Positions 36,130 to 46,056 of a stretch of DNA of 64,000 bases are shown here, one piece after another. The stretch's first letter is position 1. Each line of letters starts with the position of its first letter. The notes under the pieces were generated by a model that worked only from the letters and a program-made list of their open reading frames with translations, searched no databases and was not told where the DNA came from. This DNA comes from Arthrobacter russicus (GTDB lineage Bacteria; Actinomycetota; Actinomycetes; Actinomycetales; Micrococcaceae): NCBI RefSeq assembly GCF_031454135.1, contig NZ_JAVDQF010000001.1, positions 992,001-1,056,000 of the forward strand, given 5' to 3'. The translations under genes were made by a program, and so were the position numbers.

Positions 36130-39100
36130 TCGGTCACCTGCTTGCCCCGGCACAGCGGACAGACGTCGGGCAACGGGCAGGGCCGGCGGCCGGTCGCCGA
36201 AGGATCGTGCACTGCGACGAATTCGGCGGCCGACATCAGGACCGCGGCTTCACGGACCAAGGGCGTGGCCCAGTCATCCGCCGGATCCACGGCTGCTTGG
36301 AATTGCGGATCGTGCTTCTGCGTGCCGTCGCCCAATTGCACCAATGCGGCCCCGGCGACTTCGGTTGCTCCGGCAAGGCCCTGCTGTTCGGCGAGTCCGG
36401 CGAACGCCCCGTGTTCGGCCGCGACCTGGTAGGCGCCCAACTGCGGGTGGCGTTCCAGTTCCGCCGCCGTGGGCTTGTGCTTCCCGGTCTTGAGGTCGAC
36501 CACCAGCAAACGGTTCTGCGCATCGACTTCGAGCCGGTCCACAATGCCTTTCAGCGCGGCGATCCGATCGCCGTGCACTTCGACGCCGAAGCCCTGTTCC
36601 ACGCCGATCAGCCGGCGGCCCTCCGCGGACATCAGCCGCAGGTAGCCGGCGAGTTTGAGCAGCATCCGTTCCGCCCGCCGCCGCTGCGCATCGCTGTGCC
36701 AATTCTCCGGCAACCCCAAAGCCGGCCAACGGTCATCCAAAGCAGCCAATAGATCCTCGGCCTTGCCGTCCGGCAAATCCTGCGCAATGCCATGGATCAA
36801 GGTGCCCAGGCTCCGGGCCAGGTCCTGTTGGGCTTCCCCGCCGGCCGCTTGCAGGAACCAGGACAACGGGGAGTCGTGGACTGCTTCGATCCGGGAGGGC
36901 GAGACCGGGACCACCGCCTCGGGCGGCAGCACCGGGTCGGTGGAACTCAACGCGGCCAGCCCCCACCAGCTCTCCGGATCGGCACCGGGAACCCGGCGCC
37001 GGGACAGCTCGGCCAAAACCGTAGCGGCTTCGTCGGGCGTTGCGCTGCCGGGTATGCCTATCGGCCGGGCTTCATTGGTCTGCCGCAATTCCGCGACCAG
37101 GGACCGCAAGTTCTTGGGCCGACGGACTTCGGTCAACGGCCGAACTGCGCCTTCGGCTTCCGGCGGCAAGGGATCGACCAGATCGAGGAAACCGGACGGC
37201 TGTTCGTCTTCGGAGGATACGCCGACGCAGATCAGCCGCTCGCTGGCCCGGGAAATCGCGGTGCTGAAGCTTCGCAGTTCGTCGTATCTGATGTCCCGCA
37301 TCCGTTGCGCGGCGGTCAGCCGCTGGGCGGCCGCGGAGCCCAGCTCCAGAACCTCGACCAGGTATTGGCTGCCCAGGAGTTCGCCGCGCAGCCGGTTGTT
37401 GGGCCAGACCCCTTCCTGCAGGCCGGCCACGATGACCACCGGCCATTGCCGGCCGGTCGCACTGGCCGGCGTCATCACTTCGACCGCTTCCGCCTTCCCG
37501 GCCCGGGCGGCGAGCGTGTCCATCGGCAATTCCTGGTCCAGCAAATAGTCCAAAAATGCCTCCGGGCTCGCAGCCGGAGACTGTTCGACATAACGTTCCG
37601 CGGCTTGGAACAGCGCCATCATGGCATCCAGATCGCGATCGGCCCGCGAGCCGGTGCTGCCTTCCCGCACCGCCGCAGCGGCCCATTCTGCGCTGAGCCC
37701 GGTGGCTTCCCAGAGCGCCCAGAGTACGGTCTGCGGATCCGCCCCGGGCTCGGCGAGCGCGCGGACGCCCGCCTGAAGCACGCTGCTGACCCGGGCCGCG
37801 GCGCGCCCGTCCACACCCAAAGCGGCCAATTGCGCAGGGCGTTGAAAGGCTTCGACCAGCAGCTCGTCGCTGCTGCGTCCGCCGCCCGCCGAGAGCTCTT
37901 CGGCGCGCAACAGCTTGCGGATCCGCCGCAGCTGCACCGAGCTGAGCCCGCCGATCCGGGAGCTCAGCAGCTCGACTGCCGCATCGGCGTCGAGCAGCTC
38001 CGGGCGCAGGGCCAGCCGGAACGCCAGCAGCAGCGGCCGGACTGCGGGTTCATCGCGCACCGGAGTTTCCGCGGCCGGGATCCGCACCGGGATGCCGTGC
38101 GATGCCAAGTAGCGGCCTACTGCGGCAAGCTGGCTGCCGGTGCGCACGATCACCGCGATCTGGCTCAATGGCCGCTGCAGGTCGATCTGGAAGTGCATGA
38201 TCCGCTCGGCGATGAAGCGCCGTTGTTGCACGTCGGAGCCCACGACGATCGAGCTGACCGCCGGTTCCGCCGCCGGTTCAGCCGCTCCGGCTAGCTCAGC
38301 CGCTCCGGCCGGGAACACCAGGCCCCGGGCCTTGTGGCCGCCCCGGCTCTGCGCGATCCGATCGGCCACCCGGCGCCACGCCTGGGCCAGCGGCGGGCTG
38401 AGCCGGTGCGACCGGTCCAGCACGGCTTCGGCCGCGGCGAGTTCGTCCCGGAGCGCACCGACCAGGTCCGGACGGGCGCCGCGGAAGCCCTGGACCACCA
38501 CGTCGGGGCAGGCCGTCATGAGCAGATCCCGGCCGGTCCCGATCCGGCGCAGCACCCCGTGTGCGGCACGACCGGTTTCCTGCAGGTCATCGACCAGGAT
38601 CAGCCGGTGCCGGTCCCGCTCTTGCTGCAGCCACTCCGGATGCGCATCGAACACATCGCTCACCGCGCGCAGGATGCCGGCCGGGTCGTAACAACCGGGA
38701 TTCTTCAATTCGATCAGGTCGCGGTACTCGGCGAAGAGCTGTGCCGCGGCTAGCCACTCGGGCCGCTGGTTCTGCACTGCCAACCGTTCCAGGTCGGCCG
38801 GCAGAAGCCCGTTGTCCACCATCCGGTCGAAGAGCAATCGGACTTCCTGCCGGAACCCCCGGGTACCGAGTGCCTCCTGCATTTCGAGGGGCCACTGCGG
38901 ACCGGCGGAGAAGCCCAGGGCATGGCCTTCCAAGAGTTCCCGGATGAACAAGTCCTGTTCCGGACCACTGATCAGCTTCGGTCCACGACCGGTTTTGGGC
39001 AGCACCCCTTCGGCCTGTGCCCGGCGCAGGACGTCGAAGGCGTAGGAGGCCCAGCTGCGGGCCGGCGAGGTGCTCACGGTTCGGTTCAACCGCGCGCTGA

Positions 39101-39404
39101 GCGCGTCCCGCAGCCGCGCTGCGGAGATCCGGCTCGGCGTCAGCAGCAACACCTGGGCCGGATCGACGCCGTCCTGCTCGATCCGGCGGACCGCTGCTTC
39201 CACCAGCACGCTGGACTTACCCACCCCTGGAGCACCCCAGATGAGCAGCGGTCCGGTCCCCTGGCGCAGGCCGACGACGGCGGCCTGGTCCGGACTCAAT
39301 TCAGGGGCGGCCGAATTGCCGCCCGCCGGTGGCACGAGACGCAGCGCCGGGCCGCCGGCGGTCGCCGCGATGGGCTGCTGCTTGGCGCCAGGATGCGAGT
39401 TCAA
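36126..39404 (-). CDS. adnA: AdnA, helicase-like/nuclease subunit of the AdnAB complex
   Basis: 1092 residues from a TTG that overlaps the stop of the upstream gene. Walker A GAPGVGKS (57-64), LILVDDLQETGR as motif II, and a C-terminal nuclease with VVDLKTGK and a terminal cysteine cluster (RPCPLPDVCPLC) of the iron-sulphur type. This matches AdnA (M. tuberculosis Rv3202c) in order, length and partner. The motor sequence is more divergent than in AdnB, as expected. Forms a heterodimer with AdnB; the genes overlap by 4 bp. Confidence 0.9.
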   Translation of the reverse strand: MNSHPGAKQQPIAATAGGPALRLVPPAGGNSAAPELSPDQAAVVGLRQGTGPLLIWGAPGVGKSSVLVEAAVRRIEQDGVDPAQVLLLTPSRISAARLRDALSARLNRTVSTSPARSWASYAFDVLRRAQAEGVLPKTGRGPKLISGPEQDLFIRELLEGHALGFSAGPQWPLEMQEALGTRGFRQEVRLLFDRMVDNGLLPADLERLAVQNQRPEWLAAAQLFAEYRDLIELKNPGCYDPAGILRAVSDVFDAHPEWLQQERDRHRLILVDDLQETGRAAHGVLRRIGTGRDLLMTACPDVVVQGFRGARPDLVGALRDELAAAEAVLDRSHRLSPPLAQAWRRVADRIAQSRGGHKARGLVFPAGAAELAGAAEPAAEPAVSSIVVGSDVQQRRFIAERIMHFQIDLQRPLSQIAVIVRTGSQLAAVGRYLASHGIPVRIPAAETPVRDEPAVRPLLLAFRLALRPELLDADAAVELLSSRIGGLSSVQLRRIRKLLRAEELSAGGGRSSDELLVEAFQRPAQLAALGVDGRAAARVSSVLQAGVRALAEPGADPQTVLWALWEATGLSAEWAAAAVREGSTGSRADRDLDAMMALFQAAERYVEQSPAASPEAFLDYLLDQELPMDTLAARAGKAEAVEVMTPASATGRQWPVVIVAGLQEGVWPNNRLRGELLGSQYLVEVLELGSAAAQRLTAAQRMRDIRYDELRSFSTAISRASERLICVGVSSEDEQPSGFLDLVDPLPPEAEGAVRPLTEVRRPKNLRSLVAELRQTNEARPIGIPGSATPDEAATVLAELSRRRVPGADPESWWGLAALSSTDPVLPPEAVVPVSPSRIEAVHDSPLSWFLQAAGGEAQQDLARSLGTLIHGIAQDLPDGKAEDLLAALDDRWPALGLPENWHSDAQRRRAERMLLKLAGYLRLMSAEGRRLIGVEQGFGVEVHGDRIAALKGIVDRLEVDAQNRLLVVDLKTGKHKPTAAELERHPQLGAYQVAAEHGAFAGLAEQQGLAGATEVAGAALVQLGDGTQKHDPQFQAAVDPADDWATPLVREAAVLMSAAEFVAVHDPSATGRRPCPLPDVCPLCRGKQVTE

Positions 39405-39805
39405 GACTCCATCAGATCATCCGGTTCGGACATTTTCTTCTCCCGCGGCGCCAAACTGTCCGCGATCCGGTCGATCTCCTGCCAACCCTGCTCGTCCGGC
39501 TGCCAGCGCGCGCGCTGGATGTCCACCCGCCAGGAGGCATCCTGCCCGGTGGTTTTCCCGCGCAGCGGAGTCGCTTCGGCGCGGTAATGGGCCAAGGCCC
39601 GTTCGCCGTGCCCCTCGGCGGGGTGTCCGCTGGCCCGGAGCACCCGCCACCATGGGACCTGGTCGCCGTAGTGGGACATCACACTGCCTACTTGGCGCGG
39701 ACCGCCGTCGTTGATCATTTCGGCCACATCGCCGTAGGCCAGCACCCTTCCCGGCGGGATCAGCCCGGTGAGTTGCAGCACCGCGTCGATGTAGTCCTTG
39801 CGCAT
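39401..39805 (-). CDS. Alkyltransferase-like protein (ATL, MGMT fold without active Cys)
   Basis: 134 residues of the MGMT/ATL DNA-binding fold: VLAYGDVAEMI holds the conserved Tyr and PRQVGSVM the recognition helix. The position of the MGMT active-site PCHRV reads PWWRV (51-55), so the alkyl-accepting cysteine is replaced by Trp as in ATL proteins, which bind O6-alkylguanine and flag it for nucleotide excision repair. About 30 extra C-terminal residues compared with the shortest ATLs. The stop overlaps the adnA TTG start, so the two are translationally coupled. Confidence 0.88.
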   Translation of the reverse strand: MRKDYIDAVLQLTGLIPPGRVLAYGDVAEMINDGGPRQVGSVMSHYGDQVPWWRVLRASGHPAEGHGERALAHYRAEATPLRGKTTGQDASWRVDIQRARWQPDEQGWQEIDRIADSLAPREKKMSEPDDLMES

Positions 39806-39909
39806 GCCACTCAGCTTAACGAATCGGAAGCCGCCGGCCGGCACCGGCACGCCTGCACCCGGTTCCGGACCGGTGCGGAACTGTCGGTGCGGCGGGATAG
39901 CGTAGGAGC

Positions 39910-40629
39910 ATGACTTCATCGTTGGATGTTCCTCCCGGGCCGGACGCAGTTTCATGGTTGGCCGGCCCACGCGCCGCCTTCGATGTGGAAACCACCGGAC
40001 GGGATCCGTTGCAGGCCCGGCTGGTCAGTGCCTCGGTGGTTCTGGTCGATGCCGGCAGCGGCACACTTGCCGAGCACGAGTGGTTGGCCGATCCCGGAAT
40101 CGAAATCCCGGACGCCGCCGCCCAAATCCACGGCATCAGCACGGAACGGGCCCGCGCGGAAGGCGCCCCGGCGGAACAGGTGGTGCGGCAGCTGGTCGGA
40201 ATCCTGTCCGGGTACTTCGAACAGGGCATTCCGGTACTCGCCTTCAACGCCCCCTATGATTTCACCGTGCTCGCTGCGGAATCCGCCCGCCACGGCCTCA
40301 GCGCCCCGGAGCCGATGCCGGTGCTCGATCCATTCGTGCTGGACAAGCAGATGGACCGTTTCCGCCGCGGCAAACGCACCCTGGTCGCCACCTGCGAGCA
40401 CTACGGGGTGCCTTTGCTGGCTGCGCACACCTCGGCTGCCGATGCGCTCGCCACGATTCGGCTCGCCGAAGCCCTGGCCGGGAAGTTCCCCGAGCTCCGG
40501 ATCCCGGCCCGGACTCTGCACGGATTGCAGGTGCGTTGGGCAGCGGAACAAGCCGCGAGCTTCCAGGAATACCTGCGCCGGAGCAATCCCGATGCCGTGG
40601 TCGACGGGCGCTGGCCAGTCGGCCGTTGA
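39910..40629 (+). CDS. 3'-5' exonuclease, DnaQ-like (DEDDh)
   Basis: 239 residues. Exo I is AFDVETTG (Asp25, Glu27), IHGIST follows, Exo II is AFNAPYDFTVL, and Exo III-epsilon is HTSAADALAT (His and Asp). All four acidic residues and the His are present, so it should be an active DEDDh exonuclease like the DNA polymerase III epsilon subunit or RNase T. It stands alone, with no polymerase domain. It diverges from the ATL-adnA-adnB operon, which is compatible with a repair role but does not prove one. Confidence 0.88.
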   Translation: MTSSLDVPPGPDAVSWLAGPRAAFDVETTGRDPLQARLVSASVVLVDAGSGTLAEHEWLADPGIEIPDAAAQIHGISTERARAEGAPAEQVVRQLVGILSGYFEQGIPVLAFNAPYDFTVLAAESARHGLSAPEPMPVLDPFVLDKQMDRFRRGKRTLVATCEHYGVPLLAAHTSAADALATIRLAEALAGKFPELRIPARTLHGLQVRWAAEQAASFQEYLRRSNPDAVVDGRWPVGR

Positions 40630-40991
40630 TTCGGACGGCCGGTGATCGAGCCGGTCGGTGATCCGAGCCGTCGGCAGTCCGGCCGGCTTGGACCCGAGCC
40701 TCCGGGGTTGCCCGGACGTTGCGCATCGGATGCCGGCATAGGGGCAAACTCACACGGCAGGAACGCGGAGGAATTCCACAAGCCGGCTTGCGATTATTTC
40801 CGTGCTTTCCGGAATCGACAGCTGTGAATCAGCTATGAAGCGTTGAATCGGAATATTATTCGACAGTTTCCAAAATGTGACGCAATAAGTTCGATGAACA
40901 TGTGATGCATTCCGTCATGGAATACTTAAGTTCGCCTACCCGCAGAGCGCTGCCGCGCTGCCCGGGCACCCCAGCCAACACTTGAGGTTTC
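40630..40991. promoter_or_regulatory. Intergenic region before metN
   Basis: No gene seen. The last 190 bp are AT-rich and contain a near-palindrome GAATATTATTC (40851-40861), two copies of TCGACAG 45 bp apart, and ATTCC-GTCAT-GGAAT (40909-40923). A ribosome site TTGAGG precedes metN. I looked for SAM-I and SAM-IV riboswitch cores (such as a CCGGCAACC block) and did not find them. Confidence 0.5.
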
Positions 40992-41996
40992 ATGATCACC
41001 ATTTCCGAACTGCGCAAGGTCTACCGGCAGGGCAAACGAGAAATCGTCGCCCTGGACGGGGTTTCGCTGTCCGTACCCAAAGGCGCAGTGCACGGCATCA
41101 TCGGGCACTCCGGAGCCGGGAAGTCGACGCTGGTCCGCTGCCTGACCCTGCTCGACCGGCCGACCTCCGGCAGCGTCGAGATCAACGGCGTCGAACTCAG
41201 TTCAGTGGGCGACAAAGAAATCCGGCAGGCCCGGCGGAGAGTGGGCATGGTCTTCCAACACGCGAATCTGCTCGATTCGCGGACCGCGGGCGGAAACGTC
41301 GCCCATCCGCTCGAACTGGTCGGAACCCCGAAAGCGCAGATCGACGAGTCGGTCGCCCGGCTCTTGGGCCTGGTCGGGTTGGCCGGATTCGAAAACGCAT
41401 ATCCGGCCCAGCTTTCCGGCGGACAACGGCAACGCGTCGGCATCGCCCGCGCGCTCGCCGCCGATCCCGATGTGCTGCTCTGCGACGAGCCCACCTCGGC
41501 GTTGGACCCGGGCACCACGGATGAAATCCTCGATCTGATCAAGGAACTCACCGTCCGGTTGCAGTTGACCGTGCTGATCATCACCCACGAAATGAACGTC
41601 GTGAAGCGGGTCTGCGACTCGGTGTCGCTGCTCGAAGCCGGCAGGATTGCCGAACACGGTTCCCTGAAAGAGATCTCCGAGCACGCCGAAAGCCGGCTGG
41701 CCCAAGCGCTGCTGCCGCTGCCCGCCGTGGCCGAGGCCCCAGGACAGACCGTGCTGGACATCATGTTCAGCACGGAAACCGTGCACACTCCGGTACTCTC
41801 CAGCCTGGCCCGGCACTTCGACATCGATGTCAACGTGCTTTCCGGCAGCATCGAGCCGATCGGCGGCCAGCAGTTCGGCCGGCTCCGGATCGGCCTGACC
41901 GAAGCCACTGACGTGGCCGCGGTAGTGCAGTATCTGGAGGAAGCGGGCGCTTCGGTCGCCCGGCCAGGCAGCGATACCGGGGAGGCCCTCCAATGA
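40992..41996 (+). CDS. metN: Methionine ABC transporter, ATP-binding protein MetN
   Basis: 334 residues. Walker A GHSGAGKS (38-45), signature LSGGQRQR, Walker B VLLCDEP, and a C-terminal NIL domain (about 255-330) that binds methionine and inhibits transport when the pool is full. It overlaps metI by ATGA and is followed by metQ, the standard high-affinity methionine importer set. The NIL domain separates it from generic ABC ATPases. Confidence 0.95.
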   Translation: MITISELRKVYRQGKREIVALDGVSLSVPKGAVHGIIGHSGAGKSTLVRCLTLLDRPTSGSVEINGVELSSVGDKEIRQARRRVGMVFQHANLLDSRTAGGNVAHPLELVGTPKAQIDESVARLLGLVGLAGFENAYPAQLSGGQRQRVGIARALAADPDVLLCDEPTSALDPGTTDEILDLIKELTVRLQLTVLIITHEMNVVKRVCDSVSLLEAGRIAEHGSLKEISEHAESRLAQALLPLPAVAEAPGQTVLDIMFSTETVHTPVLSSLARHFDIDVNVLSGSIEPIGGQQFGRLRIGLTEATDVAAVVQYLEEAGASVARPGSDTGEALQ

Positions 41997-42676
41997 GCGA
42001 CTTCTTCTCCGACCTGTTCAACGACCCGGTGATCCAGAAGGCCCTGCCGGAGGCCACCGTGGAAACCCTGACCATGGTCGGGATCTCCGCGGTGGTGACC
42101 GTCGTCGTCGGGCTGCTGCTCGGCGTGGTGCTGCACGTCAGCGCCCCGGGCGGACTGCGGCCACTGCCGATTTTCCACCGGATCCTCTCCGATGTAATCG
42201 TCAACATCACCCGCTCGATCCCGTTCGCGATCCTGATGGTTTCGCTCATCCCCTTGGCCCGGTTCCTCACCGGTACTTCGCTCGGGCCGGTGGCCGCCTC
42301 GGTTTCGCTCTCCATCGGCACCATCCCGTTCTTCGCCCGTCTGGTCGAAACCGCGCTCCGTGATGTGTCGCACGGCAAGATCGATGCCGCCCTGGTAATG
42401 GGCTCGACGAACTTCCAAGTGGTGTCCAAAGTGCTGTTGCGCGAGGCGCTGCCCGGAATCGTGGCTGCGATCACCACCACCACGGTTACGCTCGTGGGCT
42501 ACTCCGCGATGGCGGGCCTGGTCGGCGGCGGAGGCTTGGGCAAATTGGCCTACAACTTCGGCTTCCAGCGCTTCATGCCCAACGTGATGCTCGTGGTCTT
42601 GGTGCTGATCGTGGTCCTGGTGATCCTGATCCAAGTGATCGGCGACTTCATCGCCCGCCGGGTAGACCACCGTTAG
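41993..42676 (+). CDS. metI: Methionine ABC transporter permease MetI
   Basis: 227 residues with five predicted membrane segments and a cytoplasmic EAA-type loop (LLREALPGIVAAI) that contacts the ATPase. The pattern NITRSIPFAILMV and the segment VGGGGLGKLAYNFGFQRF are typical of MetI. Coupled to metN by a 4-bp overlap and 42 bp before metQ. Imports methionine, possibly its D-isomer, across the cytoplasmic membrane. Confidence 0.95.
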   Translation: MSDFFSDLFNDPVIQKALPEATVETLTMVGISAVVTVVVGLLLGVVLHVSAPGGLRPLPIFHRILSDVIVNITRSIPFAILMVSLIPLARFLTGTSLGPVAASVSLSIGTIPFFARLVETALRDVSHGKIDAALVMGSTNFQVVSKVLLREALPGIVAAITTTTVTLVGYSAMAGLVGGGGLGKLAYNFGFQRFMPNVMLVVLVLIVVLVILIQVIGDFIARRVDHR

Positions 42677-42718
42677 ATTTCCCTTGGCCGAAACAGAAAA
42701 ATGAAAAGGAAGCATCAC

Positions 42719-43564
42719 ATGCGCAAGAAACTCGCACTTGCAGTAACTGGGATTGTGGCCGCGATCGCCTTGACCGCGTGCGGTGGCGGATCCGCCACCC
42801 CGGCGGCAAGCACTGCGGCGCTCGATCCCAATAATCCGGTGACCTTGAAAGTCGGCGCAAGCCCCACCCCGCACGCCAAGATCCTGGAATTCGTCAACCA
42901 GAACCTGGCGCCGGCCGCGGGCCTGAAGCTGGAGATCAAAGAGATCGAGGACTACCAGACGCCCAACACCGCGCTGAGCGATGGTTCCCTGGACGCGAAT
43001 TTCTACCAGCACCTGCCCTGGTTCAACGGCCAGGTGCAGACCAAAGGCTACAAATTCGAGCACGGCGCCGGCGTGCACATCGAGCCTTACGCCGCGTTCT
43101 CGCAGAAGCACAAGGCGATCTCGGATATCCCGGACGGCGGCAAGATCGCCATCACCTCGGATCCGTCCAACCAGGTGCGCGCGCTGAAAGTACTCCAGGT
43201 TGCCGGGCTGCTCAAGGACATCGATGACAAGTCGACGTCGTTGACGCTCACCGATGCGCAGAACCCCAAGAAGCTGGTGTTCTCGGAAAACCAGCCGGAA
43301 CTCCTGGTCAACGACCTCAAGGACCCTTCGGTCGATTTGGCCCTGATCAACGGCAACTTCATCCTCGCCGCTGGTTTGTCCACCAAGAACGCGCTTGCCG
43401 TGGAATCGGTCCAGGACAATCCGTACGCGAACTTCCTCGCTTGGCGCACCGACTCCAAGGACGACGTCCGGATCGCCAAGCTCGAAGAGCTGCTGCACTC
43501 CCCCGAGGTCAAGAAATACATCGAAGACACCTGGCCCAACGGCGATGTGACTCCGGCGTTCTAA
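42719..43564 (+). CDS. metQ: Methionine-binding lipoprotein MetQ
   Basis: 281 residues. A lipoprotein signal MRKKLALAVTG leads to the lipobox LTAC, so the mature protein starts at Cys and is lipid-anchored outside the membrane. The body matches the NlpA/MetQ family (VGASPTPHAKILEF, DANFYQHLPWFN, YANFLAWRTD). I choose the second ATG at 42719 because AAAAGGA is correctly placed before it; an ATG six codons upstream would lie too close to the Shine-Dalgarno. Followed by a very strong hairpin. Confidence 0.95.
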   Translation: MRKKLALAVTGIVAAIALTACGGGSATPAASTAALDPNNPVTLKVGASPTPHAKILEFVNQNLAPAAGLKLEIKEIEDYQTPNTALSDGSLDANFYQHLPWFNGQVQTKGYKFEHGAGVHIEPYAAFSQKHKAISDIPDGGKIAITSDPSNQVRALKVLQVAGLLKDIDDKSTSLTLTDAQNPKKLVFSENQPELLVNDLKDPSVDLALINGNFILAAGLSTKNALAVESVQDNPYANFLAWRTDSKDDVRIAKLEELLHSPEVKKYIEDTWPNGDVTPAF

Positions 43565-43594
43565 ACCCGGCAACAACGCGAACCAGTTCGTGCA

Positions 43595-43653
43595 CCGAGG
43601 GGCCACGTCTGCAGGTTATGACGGACTTTTAACCTGCAGACGTGGCCCCTCGG
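43595..43653. terminator. 24-bp perfect hairpin between convergent metQ and hemL
   Basis: Arms of 24 bases (43595-43618 and 43630-43653, beginning CCGAGGGGCCACG) pair perfectly around an 11-nt loop. It starts 31 bp after the metQ stop and ends 5 bp before the hemL stop. T-runs are poor (CGCGTTT on the plus side), but the length and location suggest a bidirectional terminator. Confidence 0.75.
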
Positions 43654-43658
43654 CGCGT

Positions 43659-44966
43659 TTACGACGTGGCGGTGGCTTCAGCCGCAGCTTTCGACGCGGC
43701 GGGCAAGGCTTCGAAGATCCGGTTCATTGCGGCATCGTCATGGGCGGCGGACAGGAACCAGGCTTCGAAGACCGACGGCGGCAGGTACACGCCGGAGTCG
43801 AGCATCGAATGGAAGAACGGCGCATAGCGGAAAACGTCCTGGGCTTGCGCATCGGCGTAGTTCTGCACTTCGGAGACCCCGAACGCCACGGAGAACAGGT
43901 TTCCGGCCCGTTGGATCGAATGCTGCACCCCTTCGGCGTCCAGCGCCCGGGAGAGTGCGGCCGAAAGCTCCAGCGACCGCGCATCGACGTGCGCGTACAC
44001 CTCGGCGGTCGCCGCGTTCAGGGTGGCGACTCCGGCCGCCATTGCCACCGGATTCCCGCTCAGGGTGCCGGCCTGGTAAACCGGACCCAACGGCGCCAAG
44101 TACTCCATCACCTCGGCCCGGCCGCCAAGGGCCGCAGTCGGCAGCCCGCCGCCGATCACTTTGCCGAAAGTCAGCAGATCCGGCGTCCAGCCTTCGCTTG
44201 CCCCGGTCAAGCCCCAGTAACCGCCCGGGCCGACCCGGAAACCAGTCAGCACTTCGTCCAGGATCAGCAGGGCCCCGTGCTCCCGGGTGATTTGCGCCAG
44301 CCCGGCATTGAACCCCGGCAGTGGCTGCACCACGCCCATGTTCGCCGGCGCGGCTTCGGTGATCACCGCGGCGATCCGGCTGCCGTGCACCGCGAATGCC
44401 TCACGTACCGCGACGAGGTCGTTGTACGGCAAAACCAGCGTCTCGGCGGCCGTGGCCCCGGTGACCCCGGCCGAACCGGGCATCGCGAGCGTCGCCAGGC
44501 CGGAGCCGGCCGCGGCCAGCAGGCTGTCCACATGGCCGTGGTAGCAGCCGGCGAATTTCACGATCAGCTCGCGGCCGGTGAAGCCCCGGGCCAGACGCAC
44601 CGCGGTCATCGTCGCCTCGGTGCCGGTGGAAACCATCCGCAACCGCTCGACGGCGGCCACCCGGCCCAGCACCAATTCTGCCAACTCGGCCTCGGCCGGA
44701 GTCGATGCGCCGAAAGACAGCCCCCGGTCCACCGCGGCATGCACCGCGGACAAAACCCCGGGATGGGCGTGGCCGAGCAACGCCGGCCCCCAAGAACACA
44801 CCAGGTCCACGTACTCGCGGCCGTCGGCATCGTGCAGATAGGCGCCTTGCGCCGAAGTGATGAAGCGCGGAGTGCCGCCGACCGAGCCGAAGGCGCGCAC
44901 CGGGGAGTTCACTCCGCCGGGCATCAGTCCGCGGGCATGGTCGAAAAGTTCCTGCGATGAAGTCAT
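43659..44966 (-). CDS. hemL: Glutamate-1-semialdehyde 2,1-aminomutase
   Basis: 435 residues, a class III PLP aminotransferase. The PLP lysine is in [10 protein letters not shown] (Lys269) and the N-terminus [12 protein letters not shown] is diagnostic for HemL. It converts glutamate-1-semialdehyde to 5-aminolevulinate, the second step of the C5 haem route. CCAGGAG precedes the ATG. It is the last gene of the minus-strand haem cluster, 25 bp after the LLM oxidoreductase. Confidence 0.96.
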   Translation of the reverse strand: MTSSQELFDHARGLMPGGVNSPVRAFGSVGGTPRFITSAQGAYLHDADGREYVDLVCSWGPALLGHAHPGVLSAVHAAVDRGLSFGASTPAEAELAELVLGRVAAVERLRMVSTGTEATMTAVRLARGFTGRELIVKFAGCYHGHVDSLLAAAGSGLATLAMPGSAGVTGATAAETLVLPYNDLVAVREAFAVHGSRIAAVITEAAPANMGVVQPLPGFNAGLAQITREHGALLILDEVLTGFRVGPGGYWGLTGASEGWTPDLLTFGKVIGGGLPTAALGGRAEVMEYLAPLGPVYQAGTLSGNPVAMAAGVATLNAATAEVYAHVDARSLELSAALSRALDAEGVQHSIQRAGNLFSVAFGVSEVQNYADAQAQDVFRYAPFFHSMLDSGVYLPPSVFEAWFLSAAHDDAAMNRIFEALPAASKAAAEATATS

Positions 44967-44991
44967 GGTTTTCTCCTGGGTTCGGGGCGGC

Positions 44992-46056
44992 TCAGCCGGC
45001 GAGCAATTCGGCGACCCGTGGTTTGACCGCGCTGCCGAAGAGCTCGATGGACTGCATCATCGCGGCGTGCGGCAGGCTGCCATTGCTGTATTTCAGATCG
45101 AATCGGTCGACCCCGAGGTTCTTTTTGAGCAACGCGATTTTCTGCGCCACGGTTTCCGGTGAGCCCACGTACAAGGCGCCTTCCGGCCCGCACATCGCGT
45201 CGAAGTCCTCCCGGCTGCCCGGACCCCAACCACGCTCGGCGCCGATTTTGTTCCGGCTGATGATCCAATGCGGGAAGAGTTCCTCACGGGCCTGCTCATC
45301 GGTCTCCGCCAGGTGCCCGGGCGAGTGCGTGGCGATCTGCCGCATCGGGTGCTGGTACTTGGCCATCGCCTCGCGGTACAGCTCCACCAGGGGCGCGAAG
45401 GCACTCGGCCGACCGCCGATGATCGCGAAAATGATCGGGTATCCGTACTGCGCGCACCGCAGCACGGATTCCGGCGTGCCGCCGACGCCGATCCAGGCGG
45501 GAAGCAAATGGTGTTCCAACGGCGGATAGGCCCGCAACCCGCTGATCCCGGGCCGGCTGCGGCCTTCCCAATGCATCGGCTTCTGCGAACGCGCCTGGTC
45601 GAAGAGTTCGAGCTTTTCCTCGAAGAGCATCTCGTAATCGTCCAGGTCCAGGCCGAAGAGCGGGAAGGACTCGATGAAGGACCCCCGGCCCAACATCACT
45701 TCGGCACGTCCGTCGGACAAGGCGTCCACGGTCGAGAAGCGCTGGAAAACCCGGATCGGATCGTCTGAACTCAAAACCGTCACGGCGGAGCCCAGCCGGA
45801 TCTGGCTGGTCCGGGCCGCTGCCGCGGCCAGGAACACTTCCGGGGCCGAGGCCGCGAAATCCCGGCGATGGTGTTCGCCGACGCCGAAGGCGTGCAAGCC
45901 GAGCGCGTCCGCCAGTTCCACCTGTTCGAGCATCTGCCGCAAGACCTTGGCCGGCTCCACCGCACTGCCATCGGCTTCCACGCCGATGTCGCCGAAAGTG
46001 TTCAAGCCCAGCAGGATCTGGTCCGCGGGTACCGGTGCGGTCGGATCGGTCGTCAT
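44992..46056 (-). CDS. LLM-class flavin-dependent oxidoreductase
   Basis: 354 residues of the luciferase-like monooxygenase TIM barrel: [10 protein letters not shown] near the N-terminus, [30 protein letters not shown], and [16 protein letters not shown]. It resembles the alkanal/nitrilotriacetate-type LLM proteins common in actinobacteria. The ATG at 46056 overlaps the hemB stop (ATGA); an in-frame start five codons upstream is less likely. Its role in a haem operon is unclear, and no haem-pathway step is missing for it to fill. Substrate unknown. Confidence 0.85.
   Translation of the reverse strand: MTTDPTAPVPADQILLGLNTFGDIGVEADGSAVEPAKVLRQMLEQVELADALGLHAFGVGEHHRRDFAASAPEVFLAAAAARTSQIRLGSAVTVLSSDDPIRVFQRFSTVDALSDGRAEVMLGRGSFIESFPLFGLDLDDYEMLFEEKLELFDQARSQKPMHWEGRSRPGISGLRAYPPLEHHLLPAWIGVGGTPESVLRCAQYGYPIIFAIIGGRPSAFAPLVELYREAMAKYQHPMRQIATHSPGHLAETDEQAREELFPHWIISRNKIGAERGWGPGSREDFDAMCGPEGALYVGSPETVAQKIALLKKNLGVDRFDLKYSNGSLPHAAMMQSIELFGSAVKPRVAELLAG

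Noticed and set aside
40800-40991. SAM riboswitch upstream of metN
   Set aside because: Neither the SAM-I nor SAM-IV conserved blocks could be found; only short palindromes are present.
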